Counted from the stretch's first letter, positions 26,876 through 36,642 are shown. The stretch: 64,000 bases of DNA from Knoellia koreensis (GCF_013041615.1 NZ_JABEPQ010000002.1:124001-188000); one strand, 5' to 3'. The notes: generated by a model from the letters alone, not told the origin. Translations and numbers: made by a program.

Positions 26876-28213
26876 TTATGCCCACTCTGGCTGATCGGCG
26901 CCGAAAAGTCTTCCGCTCCAGGCAAACTCGCGTGGACCACCGTCGAGCTGGAAGGCGGGCCGGGCCTGCCTGATCCGGCCCGACTCGGTGTCGGCGGTCC
27001 AGGTCCACGGCTCGACGTCGTCGACGGGTCCGCCGGGCAGGTCGAGGGCGTCGCTGCGCAGCAGCCAGTGGGCGGTGCGGGCCAGGTGTGCGCTGACCCG
27101 CCAGGTGCCACCCTCCTCGGCACGACGGCGCAGGGCGGTCGCGATGCCGGCCGCCAGCAGGTAGCCGGTGGCGTGGTCGAGGGCCTGAGCCGGCAGCGAA
27201 CCGAGCTTCTCGCCGTCGGTCGACTCGATCATCGCGATGCCAGTGGCGGCCTGGACGATCGAGTCGAAGCCACGCCGACTCCCCCACGGGCCGCTCGGCG
27301 TCCAGGCGGAGAGGCTGGCGTGGATGACGTGGGCATGCTGTGCCGCAACACTTTCCGCGTCGAGGTGGTACGCCGACAGAGCGCCGGGGCGGTAGCCCGT
27401 CACGACGACGTCGGCCTCGGCGAGCAGCTCGTGCACCCGCTCGCGAGCGTGCTGATCGGTGAGGTCGACGATCGTCGTGCGCTTGCCGGAGTCGGTGTCG
27501 AGGTGCTGCGCCTCCAGCTCGGGCAGGTGGGGGTTGTCGATGCGCAGGACGTCGGCGCCCATGAAGGCGAGGGTCCTCGTCGCCACTGGGCCCGCGATGA
27601 CGCGAGTGAGGTCGAGGATGCGTGGGCGACGTTGCAGGGCAACGGGTTCCGGACCGCCAGCGGCGTCCACCCTTTCGACGGCGAGCACCGGGTGCTGGTC
27701 GACTGCTGCCGCCTGCTCGCTCCCCATCCACTCCCCCAGCTCGCGCACCCGAACCGCGATGCCCTGGTCGGCGGTGACGACGTCCTCCACCTCCTGCGCC
27801 GGGCGGGACGCGATGGCAGCGCCGGCGTCCTCGCGAGTGGCGCCCTCGGACAACCCCAGCGCGCGCAGCAGCCGAGCCCGGTGGTGCGGGTAGTTGGCGT
27901 GGGTGCGCACCCAGCCGTCGGCCGCGCGGAAGAACCCGGACATCGGTGCGAATCCCTGCTGCTGCTCACCGTCGACGGTGAGCACCTGGTCACCGCGGAA
28001 CGACACCGCGACCTGTCGCGGCTCGACGTGCACCCGGGCCGCGCCCGTCAGTGCGGCACCCGCAAGTCCAGCAGCCGCAACGGATCCCGCCGCCAAGGTG
28101 GCCACCGGCAAGGCGGCCGGCAGGGGCCCGCCGGCCGGGAGGTCGAGGTGCGACGCGGCATACCCCTCCTCGAGGCCCAGGACGGGGAGCAGGTCGCGCA
28201 GCAGCGGGTTCAT
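26876..28213 (-). CDS. CoA-transferase family III (CaiB/BaiF) protein
   Basis: 445-residue protein of the formyl-CoA transferase superfamily, which moves CoA between carboxylic acids. The family N-terminal signature ILDLTRVIAGPVATRTLAFMGADVLRID is seen only at about residues 205-235. In front of it lies a domain with GFFRAADGWVRTHANYPHHRARLLRALG that looks like the part usually found later, so the protein may be a rearranged or double-half member. The ATG at 28213 overlaps the DUF1684 stop (ATGA). Substrates are unknown. Confidence 0.8.
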   Translation of the reverse strand: MNPLLRDLLPVLGLEEGYAASHLDLPAGGPLPAALPVATLAAGSVAAAGLAGAALTGAARVHVEPRQVAVSFRGDQVLTVDGEQQQGFAPMSGFFRAADGWVRTHANYPHHRARLLRALGLSEGATREDAGAAIASRPAQEVEDVVTADQGIAVRVRELGEWMGSEQAAAVDQHPVLAVERVDAAGGPEPVALQRRPRILDLTRVIAGPVATRTLAFMGADVLRIDNPHLPELEAQHLDTDSGKRTTIVDLTDQHARERVHELLAEADVVVTGYRPGALSAYHLDAESVAAQHAHVIHASLSAWTPSGPWGSRRGFDSIVQAATGIAMIESTDGEKLGSLPAQALDHATGYLLAAGIATALRRRAEEGGTWRVSAHLARTAHWLLRSDALDLPGGPVDDVEPWTWTADTESGRIRQARPAFQLDGGPREFAWSGRLFGADQPEWA

Positions 28214-28827
28214 CCGTCGTAACCCTTGGGGAGCAGCTCTCCGACAGGAACCGGCGCGTCGACCCGGTTGGCGGGTGGGGCGAGGGGGCAGACCCAGCGG
28301 TAGTCGTAGACGCACGAGGGGTTGTAGGCGAAGTTGAGGTCGAGCACCCAGGCGTCGCCGTCGCGGCCGAGGTCACTGCCCTTGACCGTGTCGAGGACGT
28401 AGCGGCCGGCGCCGTAGGTCTCGCGTCCGGCAGTGCCGTCGCGCAGCGGCAGGAACACGCCGCCGCCGTACGAGTCGAGCCACCACACCGCCACCGAGCC
28501 GAGGTCGCCGAGGGTCACCCGACCGATGCCGCTGAACGGCACCGCGCCGTCGGTGCCCGACTGGAACTGCCACGGCTCGAGGTCGGCCGGCTCGATGGGC
28601 ACGGTGAAGCGAAAGGCCGGGTCGTATGCCGCGTGGCGGAGCTGCTGGCCCGGTCGCCTGGGGCTCGCGGGGTGGTGGTCGAAGAGCTCGGTCCGACCGG
28701 CGACCCACAGCGCGTGCGCGGCGGCCGGGCCAGGCTCGGCCCGCACCGCGGCATACAACGCATGCACCTCGCGCCGCCACGACGCGACCTCGAGCGGCGG
28801 CGGATAGGTGAGCTCGTCGTCGTCCAC
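28210..28827 (-). CDS. DUF1684 domain protein
   Basis: 205 residues. The signature of the DUF1684 family is near the C-terminus: LNFAYNPSCVYDYRWVCPLAPPANR, usually FNPYCxY...CPxPPxxN. The fold is a beta-rich cytoplasmic domain of unknown function, often linked to oxidation-related operons. The GTG at 28827 has TAGCGT (28835-28840) ending 7 nt upstream, consistent with a leaderless start, and the longer open frame to 29082 is antisense to the next gene. It is coupled to the CoA-transferase gene. Confidence 0.83.
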   Translation of the reverse strand: MDDDELTYPPPLEVASWRREVHALYAAVRAEPGPAAAHALWVAGRTELFDHHPASPRRPGQQLRHAAYDPAFRFTVPIEPADLEPWQFQSGTDGAVPFSGIGRVTLGDLGSVAVWWLDSYGGGVFLPLRDGTAGRETYGAGRYVLDTVKGSDLGRDGDAWVLDLNFAYNPSCVYDYRWVCPLAPPANRVDAPVPVGELLPKGYDG

Positions 28828-28837
28828 GGCATCGACG

Positions 28838-29389
28838 CTACCCGCGCGTCCGGCTCCCACGCCGCTCCGGGGCGTCTGCCCGCCGCCAACCCATGACAAC
28901 CGTGCCGTCGGAGGCGCCGGGCCCGAGCACCCCCCATCCCTCGGACTCGTACAGGCGGCGGGCCGGGTCGTCCTCATCGTCTGTCGTCTGCAGCAGGAGG
29001 CGGTCGCTCGGAGCAGCATCCTGGATGCGCCGCAAAAGCCGGCGGCCCACACCGTGGCGCCGCACCGCCGGGACAACGCCAAGGCTCACGATCTCGAAGT
29101 GCGCACCCACCCAGGCATCCACGGCGGGCTGCGCCAGGGTCTCGCTGATCCGGTCGGTCCACCACTGGCCGCGTTCGCCGAGATACCCCCACCCGAAGGC
29201 GACAGGTCGCCCGCCGATCGAAGCAAGGCCTAGCCGAAAACTGTCCCGACGGGCATGCCTGTCCCACGTCTGCTCGAGCCAAGCACCGGCATCCGGCTGG
29301 TCACCGAACACCTCGTCGTAGACCGGCCACAGCCGCTCGCCATCCGCGCGCGAGACCTGCGTCTGCACCGCGTAGGAGACCTCGACCAT
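28838..29389 (-). CDS. GNAT family N-acetyltransferase
   Basis: 183-residue acetyltransferase with motif A VPAVRRHGVGRRLLRRI (about 108-124, R-x-x-G-x-G) and the late YESEGWGVLG motif. Acceptor unknown. The start is the ATG at 29389, which begins MVEVSYAVQTQVSRAD. It sits 10 nt upstream of the DUF1684 start on the same strand but the latter seems to have its own -10 box inside the gap. Confidence 0.8.
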   Translation of the reverse strand: MVEVSYAVQTQVSRADGERLWPVYDEVFGDQPDAGAWLEQTWDRHARRDSFRLGLASIGGRPVAFGWGYLGERGQWWTDRISETLAQPAVDAWVGAHFEIVSLGVVPAVRRHGVGRRLLRRIQDAAPSDRLLLQTTDDEDDPARRLYESEGWGVLGPGASDGTVVMGWRRADAPERRGSRTRG

Positions 29390-29409
29390 GGCGTGATCAT
29401 CTCAGCTGG

Positions 29410-29491
29410 TGCGCAAGGCGGGACTCGAACCCGCACGCCCGAAGGCACTTGGACCTAAACCAAGCACGTCTGCCAATTCCGCCACTTGCGC
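29410..29491 (-). tRNA. tRNA-Leu (anticodon TAG)
   Basis: Class II tRNA of 82 nt on the minus strand: acceptor GCGCAAG/CTTGCGC, long variable arm TGCCTTCGGGCG, anticodon loop TTTAGGT and T-loop TTCGAGT. CCA is encoded at plus 29407-29409. A -10-like TAGACT (29501-29506) lies 9 nt upstream, inside the short hairpin that follows rdgB. Confidence 0.97.
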
Positions 29492-29529
29492 GCGCTGGCG
29501 AGTCTAGGTGACTCGTCGGGACTGTTGGG

Positions 29530-30147
29530 TCAGCCCAGCAGCTCGCGCAGGTGCGGCTCCATCGCGCGGAACGCCTTGCCGCGGTGAGAGATCGCGTTCT
29601 TCTCGGCCGGGGTGAGCTCGGCGGCCGTGCGGGTGTCGCCCTCGACGACGAGGATCGGGTCGTAGCCGAACCCGTTCTCGCCGCGCGGTTCGCGCGCGAG
29701 GGTGCCCCGGAAGTGACCCGCGGCCGAGCGCACCGTGCCGTCGGGCAGAGCCAGCACCGCCGCGCACACGAAGCCCGCGGCGCGGTGCTCGTCCTTGACG
29801 TCCGCGAGCTGGGCGAGCAGCAGGTTGAGGTTGGCGCGGTCGTCACCATGACGTCCGGACCAGCGGGCCGAGAAGATCCCCGGCGCCCCGCCGAGCACGT
29901 CCACCGCGAGCCCCGAGTCGTCAGCGAGCGCCGGAAGACCGGTATGCCGCGCGAGCGCCTCCGCCTTGAGCCTTGCGTTGCCCTCGAAGGTCACCTCGTC
30001 CTCGGTGACGTCTGGCGCATCCGGCCACTCCGAAGCCCCCACGATCTCGAGCCCCAGCTCGGCACAGACGTCGCCGAGGATCTCGCGCAGCTCGACGACC
30101 TTGTGGTCGTTGCGGGTCGCCAGGACGACGCGGCGGGCGTCGCTCAC
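29530..30147 (-). CDS. rdgB: XTP/dITP pyrophosphatase (RdgB/HAM1)
   Basis: 205-residue house-cleaning enzyme that hydrolyses deaminated purine triphosphates (XTP, dITP) to monophosphates. Family motifs are [12 protein letters not shown] near the N-terminus, [33 protein letters not shown] and NGFGYDPI followed by SHRGKAF. The GTG start overlaps the rph stop (GTGA), a conserved actinobacterial pair. A small hairpin (29499-29515) follows the stop. Confidence 0.95.
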   Translation of the reverse strand: MSDARRVVLATRNDHKVVELREILGDVCAELGLEIVGASEWPDAPDVTEDEVTFEGNARLKAEALARHTGLPALADDSGLAVDVLGGAPGIFSARWSGRHGDDRANLNLLLAQLADVKDEHRAAGFVCAAVLALPDGTVRSAAGHFRGTLAREPRGENGFGYDPILVVEGDTRTAAELTPAEKNAISHRGKAFRAMEPHLRELLG

Positions 30148-30923
30148 AGCGTGCGCTCCCGCGGCGTCCCGGCGAGCGCCGCCTGCTGAGCCTGGGTCAG
30201 CGCCGCGCAGCCGGCAGTCGCCTTGTCGAGCAGCGCGTCGAGCATGGCCCGGTCGAACGCGCCGTTCTCCGCGGTGCCCTGCACCTCGACGAACCGCCCG
30301 TCCCCGGTCATGACGACGTTCATGTCGGTCTCGGCGGTCGAGTCCTCGGGGTAGTCCAGGTCGATGACCGGCTGTCCCTCGACGATGCCCACCGACACCG
30401 CGGCGACCGACCCGGTCAGCGGCTGGGCATCGCGCCCGATGAGCCCCTTGGCCCGCGCGTCCTCGATCGCGTCGACGAGAGCCACATAGGCACCTGTGAT
30501 CGACGCCGTGCGCGTGCCACCATCAGCCTGGAGCACGTCGCAGTCGAGCACGATCGTGTTCTCCCCCAACGCCTTCGTGTCAATGATGGCCCGCAGCGAG
30601 CGTCCGATCAGGCGGCTGATCTCGTGGGTGCGGCCGCCCACCTTCCCCTTGCGCGACTCGCGGTCCGAGCGGGTGTTGGTCGACCGCGGCAGCATCTCGT
30701 ACTCCGCCGTGACCCAGCCCGTCCCCTTCCCCTTGAGCCAGCGCGGCACACCCTCGGTGAACGATGCCGCGCACAGCACGCGGGTGCGCCCGAACTCCAC
30801 GAGCACGCTCCCCTCGGCGTGGTCGAGCCAGTTGCGGGTGATCCGCACCTCGCGGGTCTGGTCAGGGGTGCGGCCGTCGTGGCGCGGCTTGGCGGTCGGC
30901 TGGTTCGCAGTCGTGTCGGTCAC
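30144..30923 (-). CDS. rph: Ribonuclease PH
   Basis: 259-residue phosphorolytic 3'-5' exoribonuclease that trims tRNA 3' ends. Typical segments are RPD-like [65 protein letters not shown] and VDLDYPEDS-type metal/phosphate residues. GTG 30923 has TAGCCT (30930-30935) ending 6 nt upstream, a leaderless arrangement. It is divergent from endonuclease IV over 74 nt, with a GTATGCCGCGTG element between the two -10 boxes. Confidence 0.96.
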   Translation of the reverse strand: MTDTTANQPTAKPRHDGRTPDQTREVRITRNWLDHAEGSVLVEFGRTRVLCAASFTEGVPRWLKGKGTGWVTAEYEMLPRSTNTRSDRESRKGKVGGRTHEISRLIGRSLRAIIDTKALGENTIVLDCDVLQADGGTRTASITGAYVALVDAIEDARAKGLIGRDAQPLTGSVAAVSVGIVEGQPVIDLDYPEDSTAETDMNVVMTGDGRFVEVQGTAENGAFDRAMLDALLDKATAGCAALTQAQQAALAGTPRERTL

Positions 30924-30997
30924 GCGCCAAGGCTAACCGTGGGCACCCGGGCGGCCACGCGGCATACCCCGTCGGTCGTGCGTCCTAGGGTGGACCC

Positions 30998-31810
30998 ATG
31001 GCAGCCAACCTCCCCCGCCTCGGTGCCCACGTCGACTCCGCCGACCCCGTCGGCGAGGCGCAGGCGCGCGGCGCCGGGCTCAGCCAGTTCTTCCTCGGCA
31101 ACCCACAGAGCTACAAGGGGCCGGTCGTGGAGTATGCCGCGGGGCCGGCGGCGCTGAAGGAGTCCGCCGAGGCGGCCGACGTCGACCTGTACGTCCACGC
31201 GCCGTACCTCATCAACGTCGCGTCGACGAACAACCGGATCCGCATCCCGAGCCGAAAGCTGTTGCAGCAGTTCGTCGATGCAGCTGCGGAGATCGGGGCC
31301 AAGGGGCTCATCGTCCACGGCGGACACGTCGAGAACACCGCGGACGTCGACAAGGGGTTCGACAACTGGCGCAAGGCGATCGAGGCGACCGACCTCAAGG
31401 TGCCCGTCTTCCTCGAGAACACAGCGGGTGGCGACAACGCGATGGCCCGCACCCTCGAGCGGATCGCGCGTACGTGGGAGGCGATCCAGGCCGCCCCCGG
31501 CGGTGACAACGTCGGGTTCTGTCTCGACACCTGTCACGCGTGGGCGGGTGGCATCCCGCTCGCGACCGCGCCCGAGCAGATCCGCGCGATCACCGGGCGC
31601 ATCGACCTGGTGCACTGCAACGACAGCCGCGACGAGTTCGACTCCGGCGCCGACCGGCACACCAACCTCGGCCAGGGCCTCATCCCCTCCGACGAGCTGG
31701 TCGCGGCGGTCAAGGCCGCCGACGCCCCCGTCGTGATCGAGACCCGCGGTGGCCTCGAGGGCCAGATCGAGGACCTCGACTGGCTCCGCGAGCGCCTCGC
31801 GGGCGCGTAG
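30998..31810 (+). CDS. nfo: Deoxyribonuclease IV (endonuclease IV)
   Basis: 270-residue zinc TIM-barrel AP endonuclease of base excision repair. Metal ligands are visible in [28 protein letters not shown] and the [21 protein letters not shown] segment, plus IETRGG at the end. The ATG has TAGGGT (30986-30991) ending 6 nt upstream, so leaderless. It stands alone; the next gene is convergent. Confidence 0.94.
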   Translation: MAANLPRLGAHVDSADPVGEAQARGAGLSQFFLGNPQSYKGPVVEYAAGPAALKESAEAADVDLYVHAPYLINVASTNNRIRIPSRKLLQQFVDAAAEIGAKGLIVHGGHVENTADVDKGFDNWRKAIEATDLKVPVFLENTAGGDNAMARTLERIARTWEAIQAAPGGDNVGFCLDTCHAWAGGIPLATAPEQIRAITGRIDLVHCNDSRDEFDSGADRHTNLGQGLIPSDELVAAVKAADAPVVIETRGGLEGQIEDLDWLRERLAGA

Positions 31811-31815
31811 CCCGG

Positions 31816-32830
31816 TCAGCCCAGCCGCTGCACGATCTCACGAGTGTCGCCGTCGACGGTGACCGTCGCGAGGGCACCGTTGACCAGCGGCAGGTGGGGT
31901 GGCACGTGCCCGATCTCGAGGTCGAACACGATCGGCAGGTCGAGCCGCCCCAGCGCGTCGAGCACGGCCTCGCGCTGCGTCAGCTTCGGGGCGTCCGGTG
32001 CGTTGGTGCGCCCGACGAGCACGGCGTTCGCGCGCTCGAACCAACCGGCCAGCCGCAGCCCGTGCAGGTTGCGGCAGATCGTCGCAGCATCGTCTCCGGC
32101 CGCCTCGACGTAGACGATGAGCTCCGTCGTCGGCGTGCCCTGCGCCGAAGGCGGGAACGTCGCCGTATGGCGTTCCGGCCAGGTTGCACAGGGTCTCCAC
32201 GCATCCCCCGATGAGCCGCCCCGTGACGTGCAGGCATTCGGCACCGTGCAGGCTCCATCTCCCCTCACCGACGCGCTTCCACGCCGTGGCCCGCGCGTCC
32301 TCCTCGAACCGCCACCACGTGGCGACGAGCCCGCTGTCCCGCTGCCGCACGACGTCCACCCCGGACGCGACCTCCAGCCAGCTCGCCAGACCGTCGGGGA
32401 CCTCGTAGGGGGTGTCCGCGAGGTTGTCGCCGTGCAGCGTGGCCCAGCCGAGCCGGGTCGTAATGGGGAGCAGGACGGTGGACAGGTCCGAGTAGCCCAC
32501 GAGCCACGTCGGGTCCGCCCGGCTGAGCGCGTCCCAGTCGAGCAGGTCGACGAGGTCGATCGCGGTCTCCCCGCCCCAGGGCGGTACGACACAGCGGATG
32601 TCCGGATCGCACAGCATCGCCGTCAGCTCGGCCGCGCGCACCTCTGCGGGCGCCGAAGTGACGCCCGCCCCGTCCATGGCCTCGCCCACGACGACGTCGT
32701 AGCCGCGGTCACGCAGCCACTGGACGCAGAAGTCGATCCGCTCCGCCTCGATCCCACTCACACCCGCTGACGGTGCGGTCACACCGATGCGGTCGCCCGG
32801 ACGCAGCGGTGCAGGAATCGCGATCGTCAT
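31816..32830 (-). pseudogene. LD-carboxypeptidase (S66 family) interrupted by a frameshift
   Basis: The N-terminal part (32830 to about 32125) begins PLRPGDRIGVTAPSAGV and carries the serine nucleophile in LVGYSDLS. The C-terminal part, in another frame, has LIVYVEAAGDDAATICRNLHG and GHVPPHLPLVNGA with the catalytic His. They join at GACGACGGAGCTC near 32124: removing one G restores HADDELIVYVEAA. S66 enzymes cut the L,D-bond of muropeptide tetrapeptides during wall recycling. No slippery heptamer is seen, so this is a mutation or a sequencing error, not programmed shifting. Upstream CAGGAT ends 7 nt before the ATG. Confidence 0.85.
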
Positions 32831-32851
32831 GGGCGCCATCCTGCCAGCGGC

Positions 32852-33565
32852 TCAGATGACGCCCTGCCGGGTGAGGAAGCGGCGGATGTGCTCGCGCGGG
32901 TTGACCCGCAGCTCGGTGCCGTGGGTGAACGCGGCGGTCGTGTAGTCGAGCTCGACGAGCCGCTGCGCCGTCTGCTCGTTGAGCCGGAAGTCGGTGCAGA
33001 AGGCCTTGACCGGCCACCGGAGCTGGCGCACGTTGAAGATCGAGTCGCCCGTGATGAGCACGCCGGTGGGCAGGTGCAGGTATGCCGCGTGGCCGGGAGT
33101 GTGCCCGGGCGTGTGCACCACCTGGAGGCCACCGGCCACGGGCACGACCTGGCCGTCGGTGAAGGTCTCTCCGACAGCAACCGCCTCGAACTTCGACGGG
33201 CTGAGCCGTTCCATGAGGCGACCCAGGCGCAAGCTGTGGTCGCGCGGCGGCCCCTGCCCCGCGGCGGCATACCCGGCGTCGTCCTCGTGCAGCCCGAAGT
33301 CGCGCCCGGTCACGCGGGCGACGTGCGCCGCGCCGCCCGCGTGGTCGGGGTGGGCGTGCGTGAGCAGGAGTCGGGTGACGTCGGACGGGGCGGCGCCGAT
33401 GGTCTCGAGCGCGGCGATCACCTTGGGGCCGGACTTCTTCACGCCCATGTCGACGAGGGTGACCTGACCGTCGTCGTCGCGGAACATGAACCCGTTGACG
33501 AAGTCGCGGATCAGCGGGATCCGCCAGACGTTCGGGGCGAGGGGCACCACCGGCTGCCGGCTCAT
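32852..33565 (-). CDS. Metallo-beta-lactamase fold hydrolase
   Basis: 237-residue MBL-fold hydrolase with the zinc motif THAHPDHAGG (about 93-102) and the later HTPGHTPGH and TGDSIF elements, similar to quorum-lactonase/glyoxalase-II-like proteins. Substrate unknown. The open frame extends to 33646, but the ATG at 33565 is supported by TACAGT (33573-33578) ending 7 nt upstream. It is followed by the LD-carboxypeptidase relic on the other side of 21 nt, same strand. Confidence 0.83.
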   Translation of the reverse strand: MSRQPVVPLAPNVWRIPLIRDFVNGFMFRDDDGQVTLVDMGVKKSGPKVIAALETIGAAPSDVTRLLLTHAHPDHAGGAAHVARVTGRDFGLHEDDAGYAAAGQGPPRDHSLRLGRLMERLSPSKFEAVAVGETFTDGQVVPVAGGLQVVHTPGHTPGHAAYLHLPTGVLITGDSIFNVRQLRWPVKAFCTDFRLNEQTAQRLVELDYTTAAFTHGTELRVNPREHIRRFLTRQGVI

Positions 33566-33603
33566 GCTCGCCACTGTAGGCGGGCAAGCCCACCGGTGCC
33601 GAG

Positions 33604-33645
33604 TGGCCGACGACGCGCCGGGAAATGCGGGCGCGTCGTCGGCCA
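33604..33645 (-). terminator. Terminator hairpin after the VOC protein gene
   Basis: A perfect 16-bp inverted repeat (33604-33619 with 33630-33645) around a 10-nt loop begins 16 nt after the stop of the VOC gene on the minus strand. No U-tract follows. Confidence 0.8.
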
Positions 33646-33660
33646 TTGAATCGGCGCGGG

Positions 33661-34059
33661 TCAGGCGTACTGCGGGTCGGTCGGTTCGACCCAGCTGACG
33701 AGCTGGTAGATCACGCCGTTCGGGTCGGTGAACTGGGCGTATCGCTCACCCCACGGCTCGGTCTCGATCGGCGTCACGACCGTCGCGCCGCCGCCGACGA
33801 GCTTCTCGTACTCGATGTCGACGTCCTCGACGGTGAACACGACCAGCAGGCCGTCGGCGGGCCCTGCCGCCGACGCAGGCTTGAACGTCGGCAGGCCGGT
33901 GGCGAGGTAGATCAGGTTGAAGCCGGCGTCCGGGTGGCTGAGCGACACGAACCCCTCGGCGGCCATGGCCACCTCGAATCCGAGATGCCGCTGCACCCAT
34001 GACGACGACGCCTCCACATCGGCGACGTTGAGCGAAATTGCTGACTGGGTGATCTGCAT
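33661..34059 (-). CDS. VOC family (glyoxalase/bleomycin-resistance-like) protein
   Basis: 132 residues with the paired beta-alpha-beta-beta-beta modules of the vicinal-oxygen-chelate fold: ISLNVADVEASSSWVQRHLGF at the start and QFTDPNGVIYQLVSW at the end. The enzymatic role is unknown. AGGAGG lies 7 nt before the ATG at 34059. It diverges from a TetR-type regulator over an 87-nt gap holding a palindrome, so it is probably the target of that regulator. Confidence 0.85.
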   Translation of the reverse strand: MQITQSAISLNVADVEASSSWVQRHLGFEVAMAAEGFVSLSHPDAGFNLIYLATGLPTFKPASAAGPADGLLVVFTVEDVDIEYEKLVGGGATVVTPIETEPWGERYAQFTDPNGVIYQLVSWVEPTDPQYA

Positions 34060-34090
34060 GCGGATCCTCCTGTGGCTGCGGACGACACTA

Positions 34091-34104
34091 ACTCCGTACG
34101 GTGT
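34091..34104. promoter_or_regulatory. Candidate TetR operator
   Basis: ACTCCGTACGGTGT is a near-perfect 14-bp palindrome centred on CCGTACGG, in the gap between the VOC gene (start 34059) and the TetR-type gene (start 34147). TAAGGT follows directly. It is suited to controlling both genes. Confidence 0.6.
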
Positions 34105-34146
34105 AAGGTAAAGGCGTCCAACGTCACGGCTGCGAGGATTGTTCCC

Positions 34147-34953
34147 ATGCCGGAAAAGCCGGGTACCGACCCCAGCCGCGCCATGGCCCTGCTGTGGCGC
34201 AACCACCCTGCCGACCCGGCATACGCCGGACCTGACGCCGGGGCACGGAGCGCGCAACGCGGGCCAGGTCGCACCCACACCGTCGACCAGGTCGTCGACG
34301 CCGCCCTGGCGCTCGCCGACTCCGACGGTCTCGACGCGTTGAGCATGCGAGCCCTCGCGAAGCGAATCGGCCTGTCCCCCATGGCCCTCTACACCTACGT
34401 CCCTGCGAAGGCGGAGCTGGTCGACCTGCTCGTCGACACGGCATACCTGCGCATGCCACGTCCACGCTGGCGGCGCGGCACCGGCTGGCGCACCCGCCTC
34501 GCCCGCGTCGCCGAGGCGAACCGCGACCTGCTGGCCGAGCACCCGTGGCTCATCGACGCCACCGCCCTCAACCGGCCACCGCTCGGCCCTGGCGTCATGG
34601 CCAAGTACGAGCACGAGCTCGCCGCCTTCGACGACACCGGGCTCGACGACGTGACCACCGACGCCGCCCTCGCCCACCTGCTCGGGTTCGTCCAGGCCCA
34701 CGCGCTCGCCACCCGCCAGGCTGCCCGTGCGACGGCTGATGCGGACGCCTCCGACGACCAGTGGTGGGCCACCAACGCGCCCCTCCTGGCCCGTGCGTTC
34801 GACCCGGCGACCTACCCGCGGGCCGTCCGCATCGGCGCAACGGCCGGAGCCGCCCAGGGCAGTGCGTGGTCACCGGACCGCGCCTGGAAGTTCGGCCTGG
34901 CCCGCACCCTCGACGGCCTGGGAGCCCTCATCGAGCGGCGTCAGATGTCGTAG
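34147..34953 (+). CDS. TetR/AcrR family regulator with C-terminal TetR_C-type domain
   Basis: 268 residues. The helix-turn-helix is offset to about 45-90 (HTVDQVVDAALALADSDGLDALSMRALAKRIGLSPMALYTYVPAKAEL). The ligand domain after it contains DDQWWATNAPLL and resembles TetR_C of drug-responsive regulators. GAGG precedes the ATG at 34147; an upstream ATG at 34072 would cover the operator and is unlikely. It probably represses itself and the divergent VOC gene. Its 3' end overlaps the convergent hydrolase gene by 13 nt. Confidence 0.85.
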   Translation: MPEKPGTDPSRAMALLWRNHPADPAYAGPDAGARSAQRGPGRTHTVDQVVDAALALADSDGLDALSMRALAKRIGLSPMALYTYVPAKAELVDLLVDTAYLRMPRPRWRRGTGWRTRLARVAEANRDLLAEHPWLIDATALNRPPLGPGVMAKYEHELAAFDDTGLDDVTTDAALAHLLGFVQAHALATRQAARATADADASDDQWWATNAPLLARAFDPATYPRAVRIGATAGAAQGSAWSPDRAWKFGLARTLDGLGALIERRQMS

Positions 34954-35708
34954 GACCGACCCGCGACGGCGACGTCCAGCGGACCGGACCAGACCGCGGC
35001 AGCCTGCGCACGGCATACCTCGGGGTCGTTCCACGCGGGGATGTGCGTGAGCAACAACCGGCCCACTCCACCGGCGTCGACGGCGGCCTGCGCCGCTCGG
35101 CTCCCCGACAGGTGGATGCCCGTGGTGTCGTCGCGGCCGTCGACGAAGGCGCTGTCGGCGAGCACGAGGTCGGCGCCGGTCATCAGCGGACGCAGGTTGG
35201 GGCATGCGTCAGTGTCGCCGGTGTAGGCGAGGACCGCGCCGTCGGCCTCGACCCGGAAGCCATACGCCTCGACGGGGTGGTTGACGCGGTATGCCGTGAC
35301 CACGAGCGGGCCGACCTTGGTCACCTGGGCGTCGGCGAGCTCGTCGAACCGGAACTCATGGGTCATCGTGGCGTGCTCAAGCCCGTGGTACATCAGGGCG
35401 AACCGCTGCTCGGCGTCGCGCGGCGCGTGGATCGGGAGCTGCCCTTCGACGGGGCCGCCAGGGCGGTACTTGCGGGTGACGTAGAGGCCGCACACGTCGA
35501 CGCAGTGGTCGGGGTGCAGGTGGCTGATGAAGACGGCGTCGAGGTCGGCGAGGTCGAGATGGCGCTGGAGCGGCCCGAGGGCACCGTTGCCGAGGTCGAG
35601 CACGATCGACCAGGTGCGGCCGTTCTGCTCGGCCTGCACGAGGTAGGACGACGCGGGCGAGTCCGGCCCGGCGAACGACCCCGAACACCCGATGATGGTG
35701 AGCTTCAC
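34941..35708 (-). CDS. MBL-fold phosphodiesterase, Rv1339-like
   Basis: 255-residue metallo-beta-lactamase-fold protein close in layout to RNase Z and to mycobacterial Rv1339, reported as an atypical class II cAMP phosphodiesterase. Motifs are [18 protein letters not shown] at the start, [11 protein letters not shown] (zinc site), [11 protein letters not shown] and [12 protein letters not shown]. Its ATG overlaps the murI stop (ATGA), the same neighbour as in Mycobacterium, which supports orthology. cAMP as substrate is inferred from that. Confidence 0.87.
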   Translation of the reverse strand: MKLTIIGCSGSFAGPDSPASSYLVQAEQNGRTWSIVLDLGNGALGPLQRHLDLADLDAVFISHLHPDHCVDVCGLYVTRKYRPGGPVEGQLPIHAPRDAEQRFALMYHGLEHATMTHEFRFDELADAQVTKVGPLVVTAYRVNHPVEAYGFRVEADGAVLAYTGDTDACPNLRPLMTGADLVLADSAFVDGRDDTTGIHLSGSRAAQAAVDAGGVGRLLLTHIPAWNDPEVCRAQAAAVWSGPLDVAVAGRSYDI

Positions 35709-36553
35709 GCGACCTCCCCTGCCGTCGTGGTCGCCTCGACGACCTGGGTATGCCGCACGGTCGAGTTGCCGTAGACGTCACCGACCTCCGGTCCGAGGAA
35801 GCGGCGCGCCAGGGCGCGGAACTCCTCGGCGTCGCCGGTCGTGGTGAACCCGTGGCTGGGCGGCGGCAGGTCGGCCGGGCGCAGCGCGTCGTGGTCGGCG
35901 AGCACGCGGTAGACGTCCTTGGCCGTCTCGTCCGCGCTGCTCACGAGGGTGACTCGATCGCCCATGACGTAGGAGATCGCGCCGGTGAGCAGCGGGTAGT
36001 GGGTGCAGCCGAGGACGAGGGTGTCGACGTCGTGCTCGACCAGCGGCGTGAGGTAGTCGCGCGCCGTCGCGATCACCTCGGGGCCGCTCGTGACGCCCGC
36101 CTCGACGAGCTCGACGAACCGCGGGCACGGGACGCTCGTGACGTCGAGGTGGGGCGCCGCGGCGAAGGCGTCGACATAGGCACCGGACTGGTGGGTGCCC
36201 TTGGTGGAGATGACGCCGACCCGGCCGTTGCGGGTGGCGGCCGCGGCCCGGCGGACGGCAGGGCGAATCACCTCGACGACGGGGACGTCGTAGCGCTCGC
36301 GGGCGTCGTGCAGGACGGCGGCGCTGGCGGTGTTGCACGCGATGACCAGCGCCTTGACGCCGTGGTCGACGAGCCGGTCGAGACACTCGAGCGCGAACTC
36401 GCGGGTCTGGGCGATGGGACGCGGGCCGTAGGGAGCGCGGGCGGTGTCGCCGAAGTAGGCGACCGACTCGTGCGGCAGCTGGTCGAGCACGGCCCGGGCG
36501 ACGGTCAGGCCCCCGTAGCCCGAGTCGAAGATCCCGATCGGTGCGTCACCCAC
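35705..36553 (-). CDS. murI: Glutamate racemase
   Basis: 282-residue enzyme that makes D-glutamate for peptidoglycan. The two catalytic cysteines are in [10 protein letters not shown] (about 78) and LGCTHYPLL (about 189), and the N-terminal [10 protein letters not shown] is standard. The frame extends to 36655, but the GTG at 36553 has TAGCCT (36561-36566) ending exactly 7 nt upstream and matches the family start V/M[11 protein letters not shown]. It is coupled by ATGA to the Rv1339-like gene. Confidence 0.95.
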   Translation of the reverse strand: MGDAPIGIFDSGYGGLTVARAVLDQLPHESVAYFGDTARAPYGPRPIAQTREFALECLDRLVDHGVKALVIACNTASAAVLHDARERYDVPVVEVIRPAVRRAAAATRNGRVGVISTKGTHQSGAYVDAFAAAPHLDVTSVPCPRFVELVEAGVTSGPEVIATARDYLTPLVEHDVDTLVLGCTHYPLLTGAISYVMGDRVTLVSSADETAKDVYRVLADHDALRPADLPPPSHGFTTTGDAEEFRALARRFLGPEVGDVYGNSTVRHTQVVEATTTAGEVA

Positions 36554-36642
36554 GCCCCCAAGGCTAAGCGGCATACGCACGATCACCCCCACCGACGCCC
36601 CGTCTGGTGCGTCACACCGGTCACCCCGCGGCGGCGCCGCGC

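Noticed and set aside
32118-32131. Programmed frameshift in the LD-carboxypeptidase
   Set aside because: No slippery heptamer, no downstream structure and the family is not known for recoding; mutation or sequencing error is simpler.
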